A stretch of 64,000 bases of DNA from Burkholderia puraquae (GTDB lineage Bacteria > Pseudomonadota > Gammaproteobacteria > Burkholderiales > Burkholderiaceae), in contig NZ_NBYX01000007.1 in the NCBI RefSeq assembly GCF_002099195.1, positions 248,001-312,000 on the forward strand. The letters are read 5' to 3'. Positions 35,069 to 43,711 of the stretch are shown in pieces. The position numbers were made by a program, and so were the translations under genes. The notes under the pieces are model-generated. The model saw only the letters and a list, made by a program, of their open reading frames with translations, did no database searches and was not told the origin of the DNA. The stretch's first letter is position 1. Every line of letters begins with the position of its first letter.

Positions 35069-35788
35069 TCACCACAAATAGAACAGCGCGAAGATGAACA
35101 CCCACACCAGGTCGACGAAGTGCCAGTACAGGCCGGCGATCTCGACGATCTGGAAGTTGCCGTGTTCGGTGAACCCCGGCTGCAGGATCTTGCGCGCGAT
35201 CAGCAGCAGATAGATCACGCCGCAGGTCACGTGAAAGCCGTGGAACCCGGTGATCGTGAAGAAGCACGCGCCGAACTGCGCCGCGCCCAGCGGGTTGCCC
35301 CACGGGCGTATCCCTTCACGGAAGATCAGGTTGCTCCACTCGAACGCCTGCAGCGACACGAAGGTCGCGCCCAGCAGCGCGGTCGCCAGCAACAGCGCGG
35401 CGGCGGGCCGTGCGTTGCGCCGGTAGCCGAAGTTGACGGCCATCGCCATGGTGCCGCTGCTGCTGATCAGCGTGAACGTCATGATGGCGATCAGCAGCAA
35501 CGGCACTTCCACGCCGCCCACGCTGAGCCCGAACACCTTCGCGGTATCGGGCCACGGCGCCGTGGTCGACATGCGCACCGTCATGTAGCCGATCAGGAAG
35601 CTGCTGAACACGAAGGTGTCCGACAGCAGGAAGATCCACATCATCGCCTTGCCCCACGGCACCTTGAAGGCTTCGCGGTCGGCCGACCAGTCGGTGACGA
35701 TGCCGCGCCAGCCGTCGGGCCGCGCGTCGGCGAGCGGGGCCGCCGGGGATTCGGCAGCGGATTCGGTGCGGACCGTGGGTGAGGTCAT
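35069..35788 (-). CDS. cytochrome c oxidase subunit III
   Basis: A 239-residue subunit starting at ATG 35788, overlapping the preceding gene's stop. Helices carry the family pattern: WGKAMMWIFLLSDTFVFSSFLIGY, LISSSGTMAMAVNF, GACFFTITGFHGFHVTCGVIYLL and VEIAGLYWHFVDLVWVFIFALFYLW. The glutamate usually in helix III (heme-copper subunit III) is in the LQAFEW segment. It keeps the core oxidase active. The hydrophilic N-terminal 45 residues are long for the family. Confidence 0.9.
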   Translation of the reverse strand: MTSPTVRTESAAESPAAPLADARPDGWRGIVTDWSADREAFKVPWGKAMMWIFLLSDTFVFSSFLIGYMTVRMSTTAPWPDTAKVFGLSVGGVEVPLLLIAIMTFTLISSSGTMAMAVNFGYRRNARPAAALLLATALLGATFVSLQAFEWSNLIFREGIRPWGNPLGAAQFGACFFTITGFHGFHVTCGVIYLLLIARKILQPGFTEHGNFQIVEIAGLYWHFVDLVWVFIFALFYLW

Positions 35789-36396
35789 GGCGCGGCTCCA
35801 TACAGCGGCCCGCAGATCGCGGCGACGATCCCGGGGGTAAGCCACCACATCGCCGCCAGCAGCACGAGCCAGACTGCGAGCAGGAAATGCCAGTAGAGCG
35901 CGCACAGCCGGATGGCCCGTTGGGCCCGGAACGGGTCCGCGCGCCGGAGTTGCACGATCGTCACGCCCCACGCCGCCAGCCCGCCGAGCACATGCAACCC
36001 GTGCAGGCCGGTGAGCAGGTAAAGGAAGCTGTTGGACGGATTGACGTCGACGGTCTGCCCGGCCGACGACAGCAGGTGCCAGGCGGTCAGTTGCCCGGTC
36101 ACGAACACGGCCGCCAGCACGCCGCCGCACACCAGCCACGCCATGCGGTGCACGGTCGGTTGCCGCGCGCGCTGCATCGCGACGCTTGCGAGCACCAACG
36201 CGCCGGTGTTCCACCACAGCAGCACCGGATGCGGGATCGGCTGCCAGTCGGGTTCGCGCATGCGCATCGCATAGGCGAGCAGCAGCAGCGAAAACAACGT
36301 CGTGGCTACCGCCATGAAGACGACCAGGCCGGTGCGGCCTGCATTCGGCAGGCTGGGTGGCGCGTCGGGAACGAAGGGGCGCGGCAGCGTGGTCAT
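35785..36396 (-). CDS. cytochrome c oxidase subunit III-like protein (second copy)
   Basis: A 203-residue five-helix protein of the COX III family, shorter than the one downstream: LVVFMAVATTLFSLLLLAYAM, PVLLWWNTGALVLASVAM, AWHLLSSAG, FLYLLTGLHGLHVLGGLAAWGVTI and LYWHFLLAVWLVLLAAMWWL. GLHGLHVLGG and LYWHFL are family marks. Two COX III-type genes side by side are known in caa3/ba3-like loci, where one may act in assembly. Its stop overlaps the start of the next gene and its own start overlaps the subunit I stop, so all are tightly coupled. Confidence 0.85.
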   Translation of the reverse strand: MTTLPRPFVPDAPPSLPNAGRTGLVVFMAVATTLFSLLLLAYAMRMREPDWQPIPHPVLLWWNTGALVLASVAMQRARQPTVHRMAWLVCGGVLAAVFVTGQLTAWHLLSSAGQTVDVNPSNSFLYLLTGLHGLHVLGGLAAWGVTIVQLRRADPFRAQRAIRLCALYWHFLLAVWLVLLAAMWWLTPGIVAAICGPLYGAAP

Positions 36397-38153
36397 TCGC
36401 GGGCCTCGCCGGGATGAAGCGTCGGGTGGGCCGCCTCGGGTTCAGGCACCGCCGCGGGCGGCTGGTTTTGCGGCACGAAGTCTTCCCCCTGCCCCGGCGG
36501 ACTGTATTCGTACGCCCAGCGATAGACGACGGGGAGCGCCGCGCCCCAGTTGCCGTGCACGGGCGGCGTTTGCGGCGTCTGCCATTCGAGCGTGGTGGCG
36601 CGCCACGGGTTGCCGTCGGCACGCCGGCCGCGCACGAGGCTCCATGCCAGGTTGAACAGGAACAGCAACTGCGCTGCCGCGACGATCAGCGCGACGACGG
36701 TGATGAACGTGTTGAGCGTCTGCGCCGAATGCGGAATGAAGCTGTAGCCCTGATACGCGTAATACCGCCGCGGCATGCCCAGGATGCCGAGATAGTGCAT
36801 CGGGAAGTAGATCGCATAGGTGCCGACGAAGGTGATCCAGAAGTGCGCGCGCCCGAGCCTGTCGTCGAGCATGCGGCCCGTTACCTTCGGGTACCAGTGA
36901 TAGATGCCGCCGAACACCACCAGGATCGGCGACACGGCCATCACCATATGGAAGTGCGCGACCACGAAGTACGTGTTCGACAGCGGGATATCGACGCTCA
37001 CGTTGCCGAGGTAGAGCCCGGTCAGCCCGCCCAGCACGAAGGTGCTGATGAAGCCGATGGCGAACAGCATCGGCACGGTCAGGTGGATATCGCCGCGCCA
37101 CAGCGTCAGCACCCAGTTGTAGACCTTGAGGGCGGTCGGGACGGCGATGATGAGCGTGGTGGTCGCGAAGAAGAAGCCGAAGTACGGATTCATGCCGGCG
37201 ATGAACATGTGGTGCGCCCAGACCACGAAGCTCAGCGCGCCGATGATGACAATGGCCCACACCATCATCCGGTAGCCGAAGATGCTCTTGCGCGCGTGCG
37301 TGCTGATCAGGTCCGACGCGATGCCGAAGGCCGGCAGCGCGACGATGTAGACCTCCGGATGCCCGAAGAACCAGAACAGGTGCTGGAACAGCAGCGGGCT
37401 GCCGCCGGCATGCGTGAGCGTCTGCCCCATCGACACCACGGCCGGGATGAAGAAACTGGTGCCGAGCGTCCGGTCGAGCAGCATCATCACCGCCGACACG
37501 AACAGCGCCGGAAACGCCAGCAGCGCCATGATGGTCGCGATGAAGATGCCCCACACCGTGAGCGGCATGCGCATCAGCGTCATGCCGCGCGTGCGCGCCT
37601 GCAGCGTGGTGGTCACGTAGTTCAGGCCGCCCATCGTGGCCGCGACGATGAAGATCGCCAGCGACACGAGCATCAGCACGATGCCCCATTCCACGCCCGG
37701 CGTACCCGGCAGGATGGCCTGCGGCGGATACAGCGTCCAGCCCGCGCCGGTCGGCCCGCCCGGCACGAAGAAGCTCGCCACCAGCACCAGCACGGCCAGC
37801 AGGTAGACCCAGTAGCTCAGCATGTTGAGAAACGGGAACACCATGTCGCGCGCGCCCAGCATCAGCGGGATCAGGTAGTTGCCGAAGCCGCCCAGGAACA
37901 GCGCCGTCAGCAGGTAGATCACCATGATCATCCCGTGCATGGTGACGAACTGGTAGTAGTGGTTCGCGTCGATGAAAGCGAACTTGCCCGGAAAGCCGAG
38001 CTGCAACCGCATCAGGTCCGACAATACGAGGCCGACCAGGCCGATGGCGATGGCCGTCAGCGCATACTGCACGGCGATGACCTTGTGGTCCTGGCTCCAC
38101 ACGTAGCGGGTCCAGAAGCTGTGCGGGAGGTGGTCGGTGTGCGCGTAGGGCAT
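36393..38153 (-). CDS. ctaD: cytochrome c oxidase subunit I (A1-type heme-copper oxidase)
   Basis: A 586-residue 12-helix protein. Heme ligands are H73 in VTMHGMIM and the HFH pair at 400-402 (AHFHMV). CuB ligands are H265 in GHPEVY (264-269) and HH at 314-315. The E-x-V-Y pattern with Tyr269 and Glu267 marks the A1 type, where the Tyr is cross-linked to His. It reduces O2 to water and pumps protons. The C-terminal 50 residues are a polar extension. It overlaps the upstream COX III-like gene by four bases and follows subunit II by 13 bp. Confidence 0.95.
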   Translation of the reverse strand: MPYAHTDHLPHSFWTRYVWSQDHKVIAVQYALTAIAIGLVGLVLSDLMRLQLGFPGKFAFIDANHYYQFVTMHGMIMVIYLLTALFLGGFGNYLIPLMLGARDMVFPFLNMLSYWVYLLAVLVLVASFFVPGGPTGAGWTLYPPQAILPGTPGVEWGIVLMLVSLAIFIVAATMGGLNYVTTTLQARTRGMTLMRMPLTVWGIFIATIMALLAFPALFVSAVMMLLDRTLGTSFFIPAVVSMGQTLTHAGGSPLLFQHLFWFFGHPEVYIVALPAFGIASDLISTHARKSIFGYRMMVWAIVIIGALSFVVWAHHMFIAGMNPYFGFFFATTTLIIAVPTALKVYNWVLTLWRGDIHLTVPMLFAIGFISTFVLGGLTGLYLGNVSVDIPLSNTYFVVAHFHMVMAVSPILVVFGGIYHWYPKVTGRMLDDRLGRAHFWITFVGTYAIYFPMHYLGILGMPRRYYAYQGYSFIPHSAQTLNTFITVVALIVAAAQLLFLFNLAWSLVRGRRADGNPWRATTLEWQTPQTPPVHGNWGAALPVVYRWAYEYSPPGQGEDFVPQNQPPAAVPEPEAAHPTLHPGEARE

Positions 38154-38166
38154 GGCGTCCGCTCCG

Positions 38167-39315
38167 TCAGGGTTGGGCTGCGCTGCTGGCGGGAGCCGGC
38201 CCGCCCTGCGCCTTGATATAGGCGACCAGCGCGGTCAGTTCCTGCTCGCTCAGGTCGAAGTGCGGCATGATCGGCGAGAAGCCCTTCACGACCCGCGCCG
38301 TCGGATTGCGGATGAACGCGCGCAGATAGGCTTCATCCACTTTCGCGGTGCTGCCGTCGGCCATCGTTTCGGTCTTGCCGTACAGGCCCTTCCAGGTCGG
38401 GCCGACGCGCGGCGTGCCGTCCACGGTGTGACAGGCGACGCAGCCCTTGGCCGCCGCGAGCGTCTTGCCCAGGTCGGCAAGCGCCTGCGCGCTGCCGCCG
38501 GCCGCGGCGGGTGCGGCCTGCACGCGGGCCTGCTGCTGCGCGAACGTGGCCTGCTGCGCCAGCCAGCGCGAGAACGCGGCTTCGTCTTCCACCACCACCA
38601 CGCCGCGCATGGTGGAGTGCCCGATCCCACAGAGCTGCGCGCACAGGATGTCGTAACGCCCTGCCTTGGTCGGCGTGAACCAGAAGGTCGTCACCATGCC
38701 GGGCACCATGTTCATGCGCGCTCGGAACGGCGGGACGTAGAAGTCGTGCAGCACGTCGCGCGACCGTGTCAGGACCTGGATCGGCCGGTTGAGCGGCAGG
38801 TGCACCTCGGGCGTCTCGATCAGGTAGTTGTCACGTCCGTTGGGGTCGGCGGGGTTCAGGCCGAACGGGTTGTCGTTGCTGATGTAGCGCACGTCGGTCG
38901 TGCCGAGCTTGCCGCCGGGGCCGGCGAAGCGGAAGCGCCATTGCCATTGCTGGCCGAGCACTTCCATCTGCAGCACGTTGCGCGGCGGCCGGATGTAGTC
39001 CGCGTAGACGAACAGCCCCGGCGCCAGCAACGCCGCCACGCCGACCGCGGTCAGGCCGATCAGCCACCATTCCAGTTTCCGGTTGTGCGGCTCGTAGGCC
39101 GCGCGATGCCCGCTGCGGTGGCGATAGCGCACGAGCGCGACCACGATGAACAGGTTGATTGCGATGAAGAACGCGCCGGTGATGACGAGCGTGATCGTCA
39201 GCATGTCGTCCATGCGCACCCAGTTCGACGCAATGGGCGTGATCCACCACGGACTGGCAAAGTGAAACCCCACCGCCAGGACGATGATCAGGACCAGGGC
39301 AATCGCTAGGGCCAT
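38167..39315 (-). CDS. ctaC: cytochrome c oxidase subunit II with fused cytochrome c (caa3 type)
   Basis: A 382-residue protein: a start-stop pair of N-terminal helices (1-20, 36-62, with one more near 83-102), the CuA domain with H190 and the cluster CAQLCGIGHSTM (C225, C229, H233, M236), then an alanine-rich linker and a C-terminal cytochrome c with CVACH at 292-296 and the axial Met350 in SPIMPHF. The fused heme c makes this a caa3 oxidase that takes electrons from soluble carriers. It is the first gene of the core operon. The HiPIP encoded at the operon end is a candidate partner. Confidence 0.95.
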   Translation of the reverse strand: MALAIALVLIIVLAVGFHFASPWWITPIASNWVRMDDMLTITLVITGAFFIAINLFIVVALVRYRHRSGHRAAYEPHNRKLEWWLIGLTAVGVAALLAPGLFVYADYIRPPRNVLQMEVLGQQWQWRFRFAGPGGKLGTTDVRYISNDNPFGLNPADPNGRDNYLIETPEVHLPLNRPIQVLTRSRDVLHDFYVPPFRARMNMVPGMVTTFWFTPTKAGRYDILCAQLCGIGHSTMRGVVVVEDEAAFSRWLAQQATFAQQQARVQAAPAAAGGSAQALADLGKTLAAAKGCVACHTVDGTPRVGPTWKGLYGKTETMADGSTAKVDEAYLRAFIRNPTARVVKGFSPIMPHFDLSEQELTALVAYIKAQGGPAPASSAAQP

Positions 39316-39419
39316 AGGCCGCCTCGCAGCGTGTCACTCATCGGCGCCGCCGACACCACGTTCCGTGTCTCCCGCAGGCGCCGCGTGTTCACGGTCGGCG
39401 CGACGGGAAACGCGATGTG

Positions 39420-39935
39420 TCAGTCGTCCGCGTTCTGCTTGCGCAATCGTTCCAGCGTGCCGTAGGTGATGGCTGTAACCACGCCGAACAACAGGTTGGC
39501 CAGCAAGGGCCCGGAACCCCGCTCGGAGACAAACCACGGGAACACGGCCGTCATGACGTAGAAGTTCCACCCATACGCGACGATCCCGAACGCCAGCCCG
39601 ATGGCGGCCTCCATGCCCATGCTCGAATCGAAGCGGAAAGGCGCCATGATCGCGGCGAGCATCATCCCCATGATCGCGCCGAGCACGTAGTGCAGCAGCA
39701 GTGCCATCGCCACGATTTCAAGGTTGAATTGCGTCATCTGGCCGAGCGCGCTGCGGCCCATCACCATCGCCGCGATCTTGTGGGTCGGTTGCCACGGGCT
39801 TGAGCCGAGCACGAGGGTCGACCAGACGAATTCCAGCGCGATCACCAGCGCACCGCCCGCGAGACCGGCCACGGCGGCGGCGACCCAGTCGGGCGTACGA
39901 CGCTCCCAATGGTGCGACTGAATGTGCAGTTCCAT
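39420..39935 (-). CDS. four-helix inner-membrane protein, unknown function
   Basis: A 171-residue protein starting at ATG 39935 behind AAGGAGG. Helices are visible at about 17-37, 60-85, 100-120 and 145-165 (VAAAVAGLAGGALVIALEFV; EIVAMALLLHYVLGAIMGMM; IGLAFGIVAYGWNFYVM; LLANLLFGVVTAITYG). It is reminiscent of YagU-like small membrane proteins, but I cannot confirm the family. It lies 104 bp upstream of the oxidase operon on the same strand, so it may share its promoter and help assemble or regulate the oxidase. Confidence 0.7.
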   Translation of the reverse strand: MELHIQSHHWERRTPDWVAAAVAGLAGGALVIALEFVWSTLVLGSSPWQPTHKIAAMVMGRSALGQMTQFNLEIVAMALLLHYVLGAIMGMMLAAIMAPFRFDSSMGMEAAIGLAFGIVAYGWNFYVMTAVFPWFVSERGSGPLLANLLFGVVTAITYGTLERLRKQNADD

Positions 39936-40152
39936 ACGACCTCCTTGCCGACGGTTCGACGTCGGCGCTGCGGGTTCCGAACGCGTCACGCGCGTCGAGC
40001 CTGCGTCTCTTGCGCGATTCGGAATGGCGGCCAGGGTTGCCTGCGCAACGTGCGAACGACCCGCTCCGCGCGCGGCCCTCGGTCGCGGCCGTGCGCTCGA
40101 CGAAACGCGTCGATGAACCCGGGTGTCGGACAGGCCGGCTTGCTATCGCGCG

Positions 40153-40662
40153 TCAGGGGAAGATCGGTGTCGTAGGCTCGGCGCCTTCCAGGTCCGCCTT
40201 CGGAAAATGCTGGGCGACCATCTCTTCGATTTCCTGCTCTCGCAATGCCGGCACGTCGGCCATGATCAGGATCTGGCCTTCCTGGATGGCCTCGCGAAAT
40301 CGCTGGAGCCGCGCGTTCGGTTCGGCGATGCCGATCATCGCGGCGGTCCACGCCCCGAAACCCGCTCCGGCCAACGTCAACCCGACGACGGCGCCGCCCG
40401 CGATCACGAGTTCCGCCGGAGGAAAGACGAGCGCGACGAGGCCGATCAGCGCACCGGCCGCGCCGCCGAGCGCGACGCCGCGCTCGAGCGCATGCACGAC
40501 ATCGCTGCTTTGCAGCAACGATGCTTCGGGTAACTGATCGAGTGTGACGCTGTGGTCGGCGAGGACGTGGATATGGCGCCAGATGATGCGTGCGCGCAAT
40601 AGATCGTCGACGATGGCCTTCGCCATCTGCGTATCGGGTACGAGGAAATAAAGGCGTCTCAT
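40153..40662 (-). CDS. DUF1269-like membrane-associated protein
   Basis: A 169-residue protein: a soluble N-terminal beta-alpha domain (RRLYFLVPDTQMAKAIVDDLL, then HIHVLAD) followed by a glycine/alanine-rich double helix (GVALGGAAGALIGLVALVFPP, VIAGGAVVGLTLAGAGFGAW) and a C-terminal REAIQEGQILIMADVPALREQEIEE segment. This order is what I know from DUF1269/low-complexity stress proteins in Betaproteobacteria. Function unknown, often linked to envelope stress. It is separated from neighbours by over 200 bp each side. Confidence 0.7.
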   Translation of the reverse strand: MRRLYFLVPDTQMAKAIVDDLLRARIIWRHIHVLADHSVTLDQLPEASLLQSSDVVHALERGVALGGAAGALIGLVALVFPPAELVIAGGAVVGLTLAGAGFGAWTAAMIGIAEPNARLQRFREAIQEGQILIMADVPALREQEIEEMVAQHFPKADLEGAEPTTPIFP

Positions 40663-40868
40663 GTCGGCACCCCTTTCTTGCCATCAACTCGTCCTCAAGG
40701 GACTGTTTTCTATTCTATGTCAGCATCGGCGACGCGCTAGGTGCGCGCGGGCCACGGCCGGGGCTCCATACGTGCATTCGGTGCATGTGGCTGGCGTGGC
40801 GGGAGAAAGGGGGGCGTCGATCACGGTCGATCGACGCGGGAGCCCGGGACATTCGCCCGCGATTGGCG

Positions 40869-41084
40869 CTATCCGCGTTTTCGCAACGGCTCCAGCAGGC
40901 CCCGCAGGCCGTTGTGGTCGATCTCGTGCATCAGCGCGAGCTGCCGACCGATTTCGCCGCGCGGGAACCCTTCGCGCGCCAGCCAATTGAGGTAAGGCCC
41001 GGGCAGGTCGGCAATCAGCCGGCCCTTGTATTTCCCAAACGGCATGGTGACGGTGACGAGGTGTTCGAGGTCTGGATTTTGCAT
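40869..41084 (-). CDS. DUF3820 family protein
   Basis: Seventy-one residues from ATG 41084 (an upstream ATG at 41099 would add five residues). The centre reads TMPFGKYKGRLIADLPGPYL-NWLAREGFPRGEIG, the DUF3820 signature seen in many proteobacterial small proteins and in some exonuclease-associated domains. The end, ALMHEIDHNGLRGLLEPL, is helical. It is probably a nucleic-acid or nucleotide-linked protein, but no biochemical role is established that I know. No strong ribosome site at either start. Confidence 0.8.
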   Translation of the reverse strand: MQNPDLEHLVTVTMPFGKYKGRLIADLPGPYLNWLAREGFPRGEIGRQLALMHEIDHNGLRGLLEPLRKRG

Positions 41085-41393
41085 GCGGGTATTGTGCATG
41101 GCTTTCGGTTGTGTCGCGTACCGAGCCATTCCGATCGACTGAAGGTCGTGAATCCTGCCTGTCACGGGTAGCTGAACCGGGTTGACGGCCATCGCTCGCT
41201 TCCGGCCGGTGCTAGCCGATTACCCGCCAGATCGAGCCCCGACGAAAACCGATGAGCAGACCGGAATGACGCACGGACATCGAGGCGGGAATACCTCCCG
41301 CGAAGACCTCACGGAAAGGACGCTGCAAACCGCCTGCGCCCCTTTTCTGGCCTGCTAGACTGGAATTCCCCCCTGCAAACGATGGAGGGAATC
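41085..41393. other. gap without recognised gene
   Basis: About 310 bp between the DUF3820 gene and the small gene at 41394, which are divergent. I see no RNA or repeat; it should hold both promoters. Confidence 0.5.
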
Positions 41394-41582
41394 ATGTTGT
41401 CCGTCTACGTCGTGAAGACCGGCGAGCAATTCCTCTGCACCGCCGAGGATGGCGATATCGGCATGGCACCGGCAGTTGAAGATGCCACGTCGTTTCTTTC
41501 TTACGAGGAAGCGGAAAAGGCAGCGCACGTGCATGCCGACCCCGGATACGAAATCGTGGCCGTCTGCGTGATCAGGCACTGA
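41394..41582 (+). CDS. small protein, unknown function
   Basis: Sixty-two residues starting at ATG 41394 with the strong site GATGGAGGGAATC; an earlier in-frame start at 41382 lies within the ribosome site and is less likely. Reads MLSVYVVKTGEQFLCTAEDG, an acidic middle (SFLSYEEAEKAAHVH) and YEIVAVCVIRH. It looks like a small folded beta-alpha-beta protein. I do not recognise the family. The 41583-41869 spacer after it shows nothing. Confidence 0.65.
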   Translation: MLSVYVVKTGEQFLCTAEDGDIGMAPAVEDATSFLSYEEAEKAAHVHADPGYEIVAVCVIRH

Positions 41583-41869
41583 CATGACGCCCGCTGCCGG
41601 GCGCCCGGCGACGAGATGCGGCTCGCAGTTTCGCTGGCGCCATGCGACATGGGTGCCGCGGTGGGCTGCGCCCGAAATTACCTGCGAATGGTCGGATTGC
41701 GTGTCGGGATTCTCGCGATAGGAGCATCCGGTGCGCCAGCAGTCTCGCCGCGTACGGTGCGACGCAGCGCACGCGCAACGCTGAGCGTGCCTTTCCTGAG
41801 ACGCCTGGCATCCGGCGCGCACGCCCCGTATGCTGCGCTGCCAGGAAGCGGAGCGTCGTAGCGCCGCTC

Positions 41870-42187
41870 TTATCGTTTGGGCCCTTTCATGCCCTCCGAT
41901 TCCATGGCCGCATTCCACTCCTCATTCGCCTCGATGGGATCCATCGCTTCGTCAATCGAAGCGTTCGCGCGCTCGGCGGCCGCTCTGGTTTCGTCTGCCG
42001 CGAAGGCAGCATCACCATCGCCGTCGCCCGGGGGATGCAGCATGTCCTTGAGCATCGCGCTCAACTCCGACGTGTCCCATGGCAGCCCACGCCGAATCCG
42101 GTCCTTGATGTAGTGCCTCACTTCCGCGTCCTGCTCCACGGTCAGCGGCAACCCTCGGAAGGTGCTTTGGGGGCCAGCGTCGATCAT
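41870..42187 (-). CDS. small acidic protein, unknown function
   Basis: A 105-residue protein starting at ATG 42187 with AGGAGAAT before it. After TFRGLPLTVEQDAEVRHYIK and RRGLPWDTSELSAMLKDML, an acidic alanine-rich tail follows. It resembles small Burkholderia hypothetical proteins of this layout (FRGLPxTxEQ then PWDTxEL). There is no membrane segment. Function unknown. Confidence 0.65.
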   Translation of the reverse strand: MIDAGPQSTFRGLPLTVEQDAEVRHYIKDRIRRGLPWDTSELSAMLKDMLHPPGDGDGDAAFAADETRAAAERANASIDEAMDPIEANEEWNAAMESEGMKGPKR

Positions 42188-42467
42188 CGCATTCTCCTGT
42201 TTCTACGGCATTTTCAGTGTACTCGCCATTGGGAACGTGTGAGCCGCGATTGCTGCGCGCTTGCGTCGAATCAAACGCGTGGGCTCGACAGGCAGGCAGT
42301 CGGCCATGAAGCGTCATGGGTTTGCGTCGACGGCGAGACGTTGAGGCGTCCCGTGTGGCGCAGGGAACGGACACCCGGTCACGCCATGTGATTTTTTCGA
42401 TCGGCCGTGGCCGACTGTTGGTTGGATAGATCGGAAAATGCAGCGCCTTCGCACCCACGAAAGATCC

Positions 42468-42489
42468 GCGTTGGGACAGATCCCAACGC
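42468..42489 (-). terminator. hairpin after the HxlR gene
   Basis: Stem GCGTTGGGA / TCCCAACGC, 4-nt loop, 57 bp beyond the HxlR stop and in its direction; the T-tract is weak. The other part of the 42188-42545 interval shows no gene. Confidence 0.5.
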
Positions 42490-42545
42490 AAGCTGGCAGT
42501 TGGATTTCGCCGCTGTCTCTGCACAAGCCTACGGCCTGGACTCGT

Positions 42546-42980
42546 CTATCGACGCTGGTAGACAACGCCCTGAATCGAGACCTGATCTGGCTCCGGCTCC
42601 TCGTCAAAACGTTTATGCGCCTCGGCGATGGCGACTTGATTCTCGCTCGCCCAGTTGACCAACGCCATGACAGGCTTCAACAGCGTTCTTCCCATGTCAG
42701 TGAGTTCGTAATCGACGCGAGGCGGAATCGTTGGATACATCGTTCGCGTTACCAGTCCGTCGCGTTCCAGTCCGCGCAAGGTCAGTGTCAGCATCCGCTG
42801 GGAAATGCCCTCGATGCCGCGCTTCAATTCGTTGAAGCGCCGCGGGCCATTGGCCAGCATGGCGACAATGTAGAGGCTCCACTTGTCGCCGATGCGATCC
42901 AGGATTTCACGAGTTGCCAGGCAGCCGCCAGCGTCAGGTGCAGGCATATCGGCAGGTAGCTCGGGGTGACTAAGTGACAT
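42546..42980 (-). CDS. HxlR family transcriptional regulator
   Basis: A 144-residue winged-helix protein starting at ATG 42980. HxlR marks: C20 in DAGGCLATREILDRIGDKWS, then MLANGPRRFNELKRGIEGISQRMLTLTLRGLERDGLVTR and a PPRVDYELTDMGRTL beta wing. In this family (YodB, QorR, HypR types) a conserved N-terminal cysteine senses quinones or disulfide stress; C20 is a candidate. It is divergent from an azoreductase gene across a perfect palindrome, the layout expected for a quinone-responsive repressor. Confidence 0.9.
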   Translation of the reverse strand: MSLSHPELPADMPAPDAGGCLATREILDRIGDKWSLYIVAMLANGPRRFNELKRGIEGISQRMLTLTLRGLERDGLVTRTMYPTIPPRVDYELTDMGRTLLKPVMALVNWASENQVAIAEAHKRFDEEPEPDQVSIQGVVYQRR

Positions 42981-43037
42981 GCGTGTGCCTTCTTGTGGGG
43001 AAACGGCAGGAACCATACCATCCTTTGTATGAATCAG

Positions 43038-43062
43038 TAAGTAAGGGTCAATATCTTACTTA
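43038..43062. promoter_or_regulatory. HxlR operator candidate
   Basis: Perfect inverted repeat TAAGTAAG-N9-CTTACTTA centred in the 109 bp between the divergent HxlR and azoreductase genes. The spacing of the half-sites suits a dimeric winged-helix repressor, and the site overlaps the AT-rich promoter region of both genes. Confidence 0.65.
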
Positions 43063-43089
43063 GTTCTCTTTTTATACCTTGGAGCCGCC

Positions 43090-43707
43090 GTGAGCCACAC
43101 CCTACTAGTCACTTCCAGCCCGCGCGGGGCTGACAGCCTTTCCACCCGCTTTGCCACCGACATCGCCGATCGCATCCAGGCCCGCTCGGGCGGCCCGCTG
43201 ACCGTGCGCGACCTCGCCGCGAATCCGCCGCCGCACATCACGCCGGCCTACATCCAGGGCCGGATCACGTCGCCCGAAGATCGCACACCGGAACAGGGCG
43301 AGGCGGTGAAGGTCGCGCAAGAGTTGGTCGATGAGTTGAAGGTCGCCGATGTGATCGTGCTCGGTTCGGGCATGATCAACTTCGGTCCGTCCTCGCAGCT
43401 CAAGGCGTGGTTCGATCACGTCACCTGGCCGCGCGTCACCTTCGGCTACGGCGATACTGGGCCGAAGGGGCTGCTGACCGGCAAGAAGGTCTATCTCGTT
43501 ACCGCTGCCGGCGGCGTGTTCTCGGAAGGTGCCTGGGCGCCGTTCGACTTCCAGACCAACTATCTGCTGCATCTGCTTGGTTTCATCGGCCTGACCGACG
43601 TTGAAGTGGTGCGTGTCGAAGGCACGGTTTTGGGCCCCGATGCGGCGAAGGCCGCAATCGCCAACACCGAAACGGCCATCAAAGCCTTGTTGGCGAAGGC
43701 TGCGTGA
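43090..43707 (+). CDS. azoR: FMN-dependent NADH-azoreductase
   Basis: A 205-residue flavodoxin-fold enzyme starting at GTG 43090 with GGAG 5 bp before it. The FMN phosphate loop is [18 protein letters not shown]; the central [20 protein letters not shown] and the [12 protein letters not shown] loop complete the AzoR pattern, and the C-terminal [18 protein letters not shown] is also family-typical. It reduces quinones and azo compounds by two electrons. First gene of a three-gene unit divergent from the HxlR regulator. Confidence 0.93.
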   Translation: MSHTLLVTSSPRGADSLSTRFATDIADRIQARSGGPLTVRDLAANPPPHITPAYIQGRITSPEDRTPEQGEAVKVAQELVDELKVADVIVLGSGMINFGPSSQLKAWFDHVTWPRVTFGYGDTGPKGLLTGKKVYLVTAAGGVFSEGAWAPFDFQTNYLLHLLGFIGLTDVEVVRVEGTVLGPDAAKAAIANTETAIKALLAKAA

Positions 43708-43711
43708 CATC

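Noticed and set aside
36357..38216. 619-codon open frame opposite cytochrome oxidase subunit I
   Set aside because: His/Arg/Asp-rich shadow; subunit I is unambiguous.
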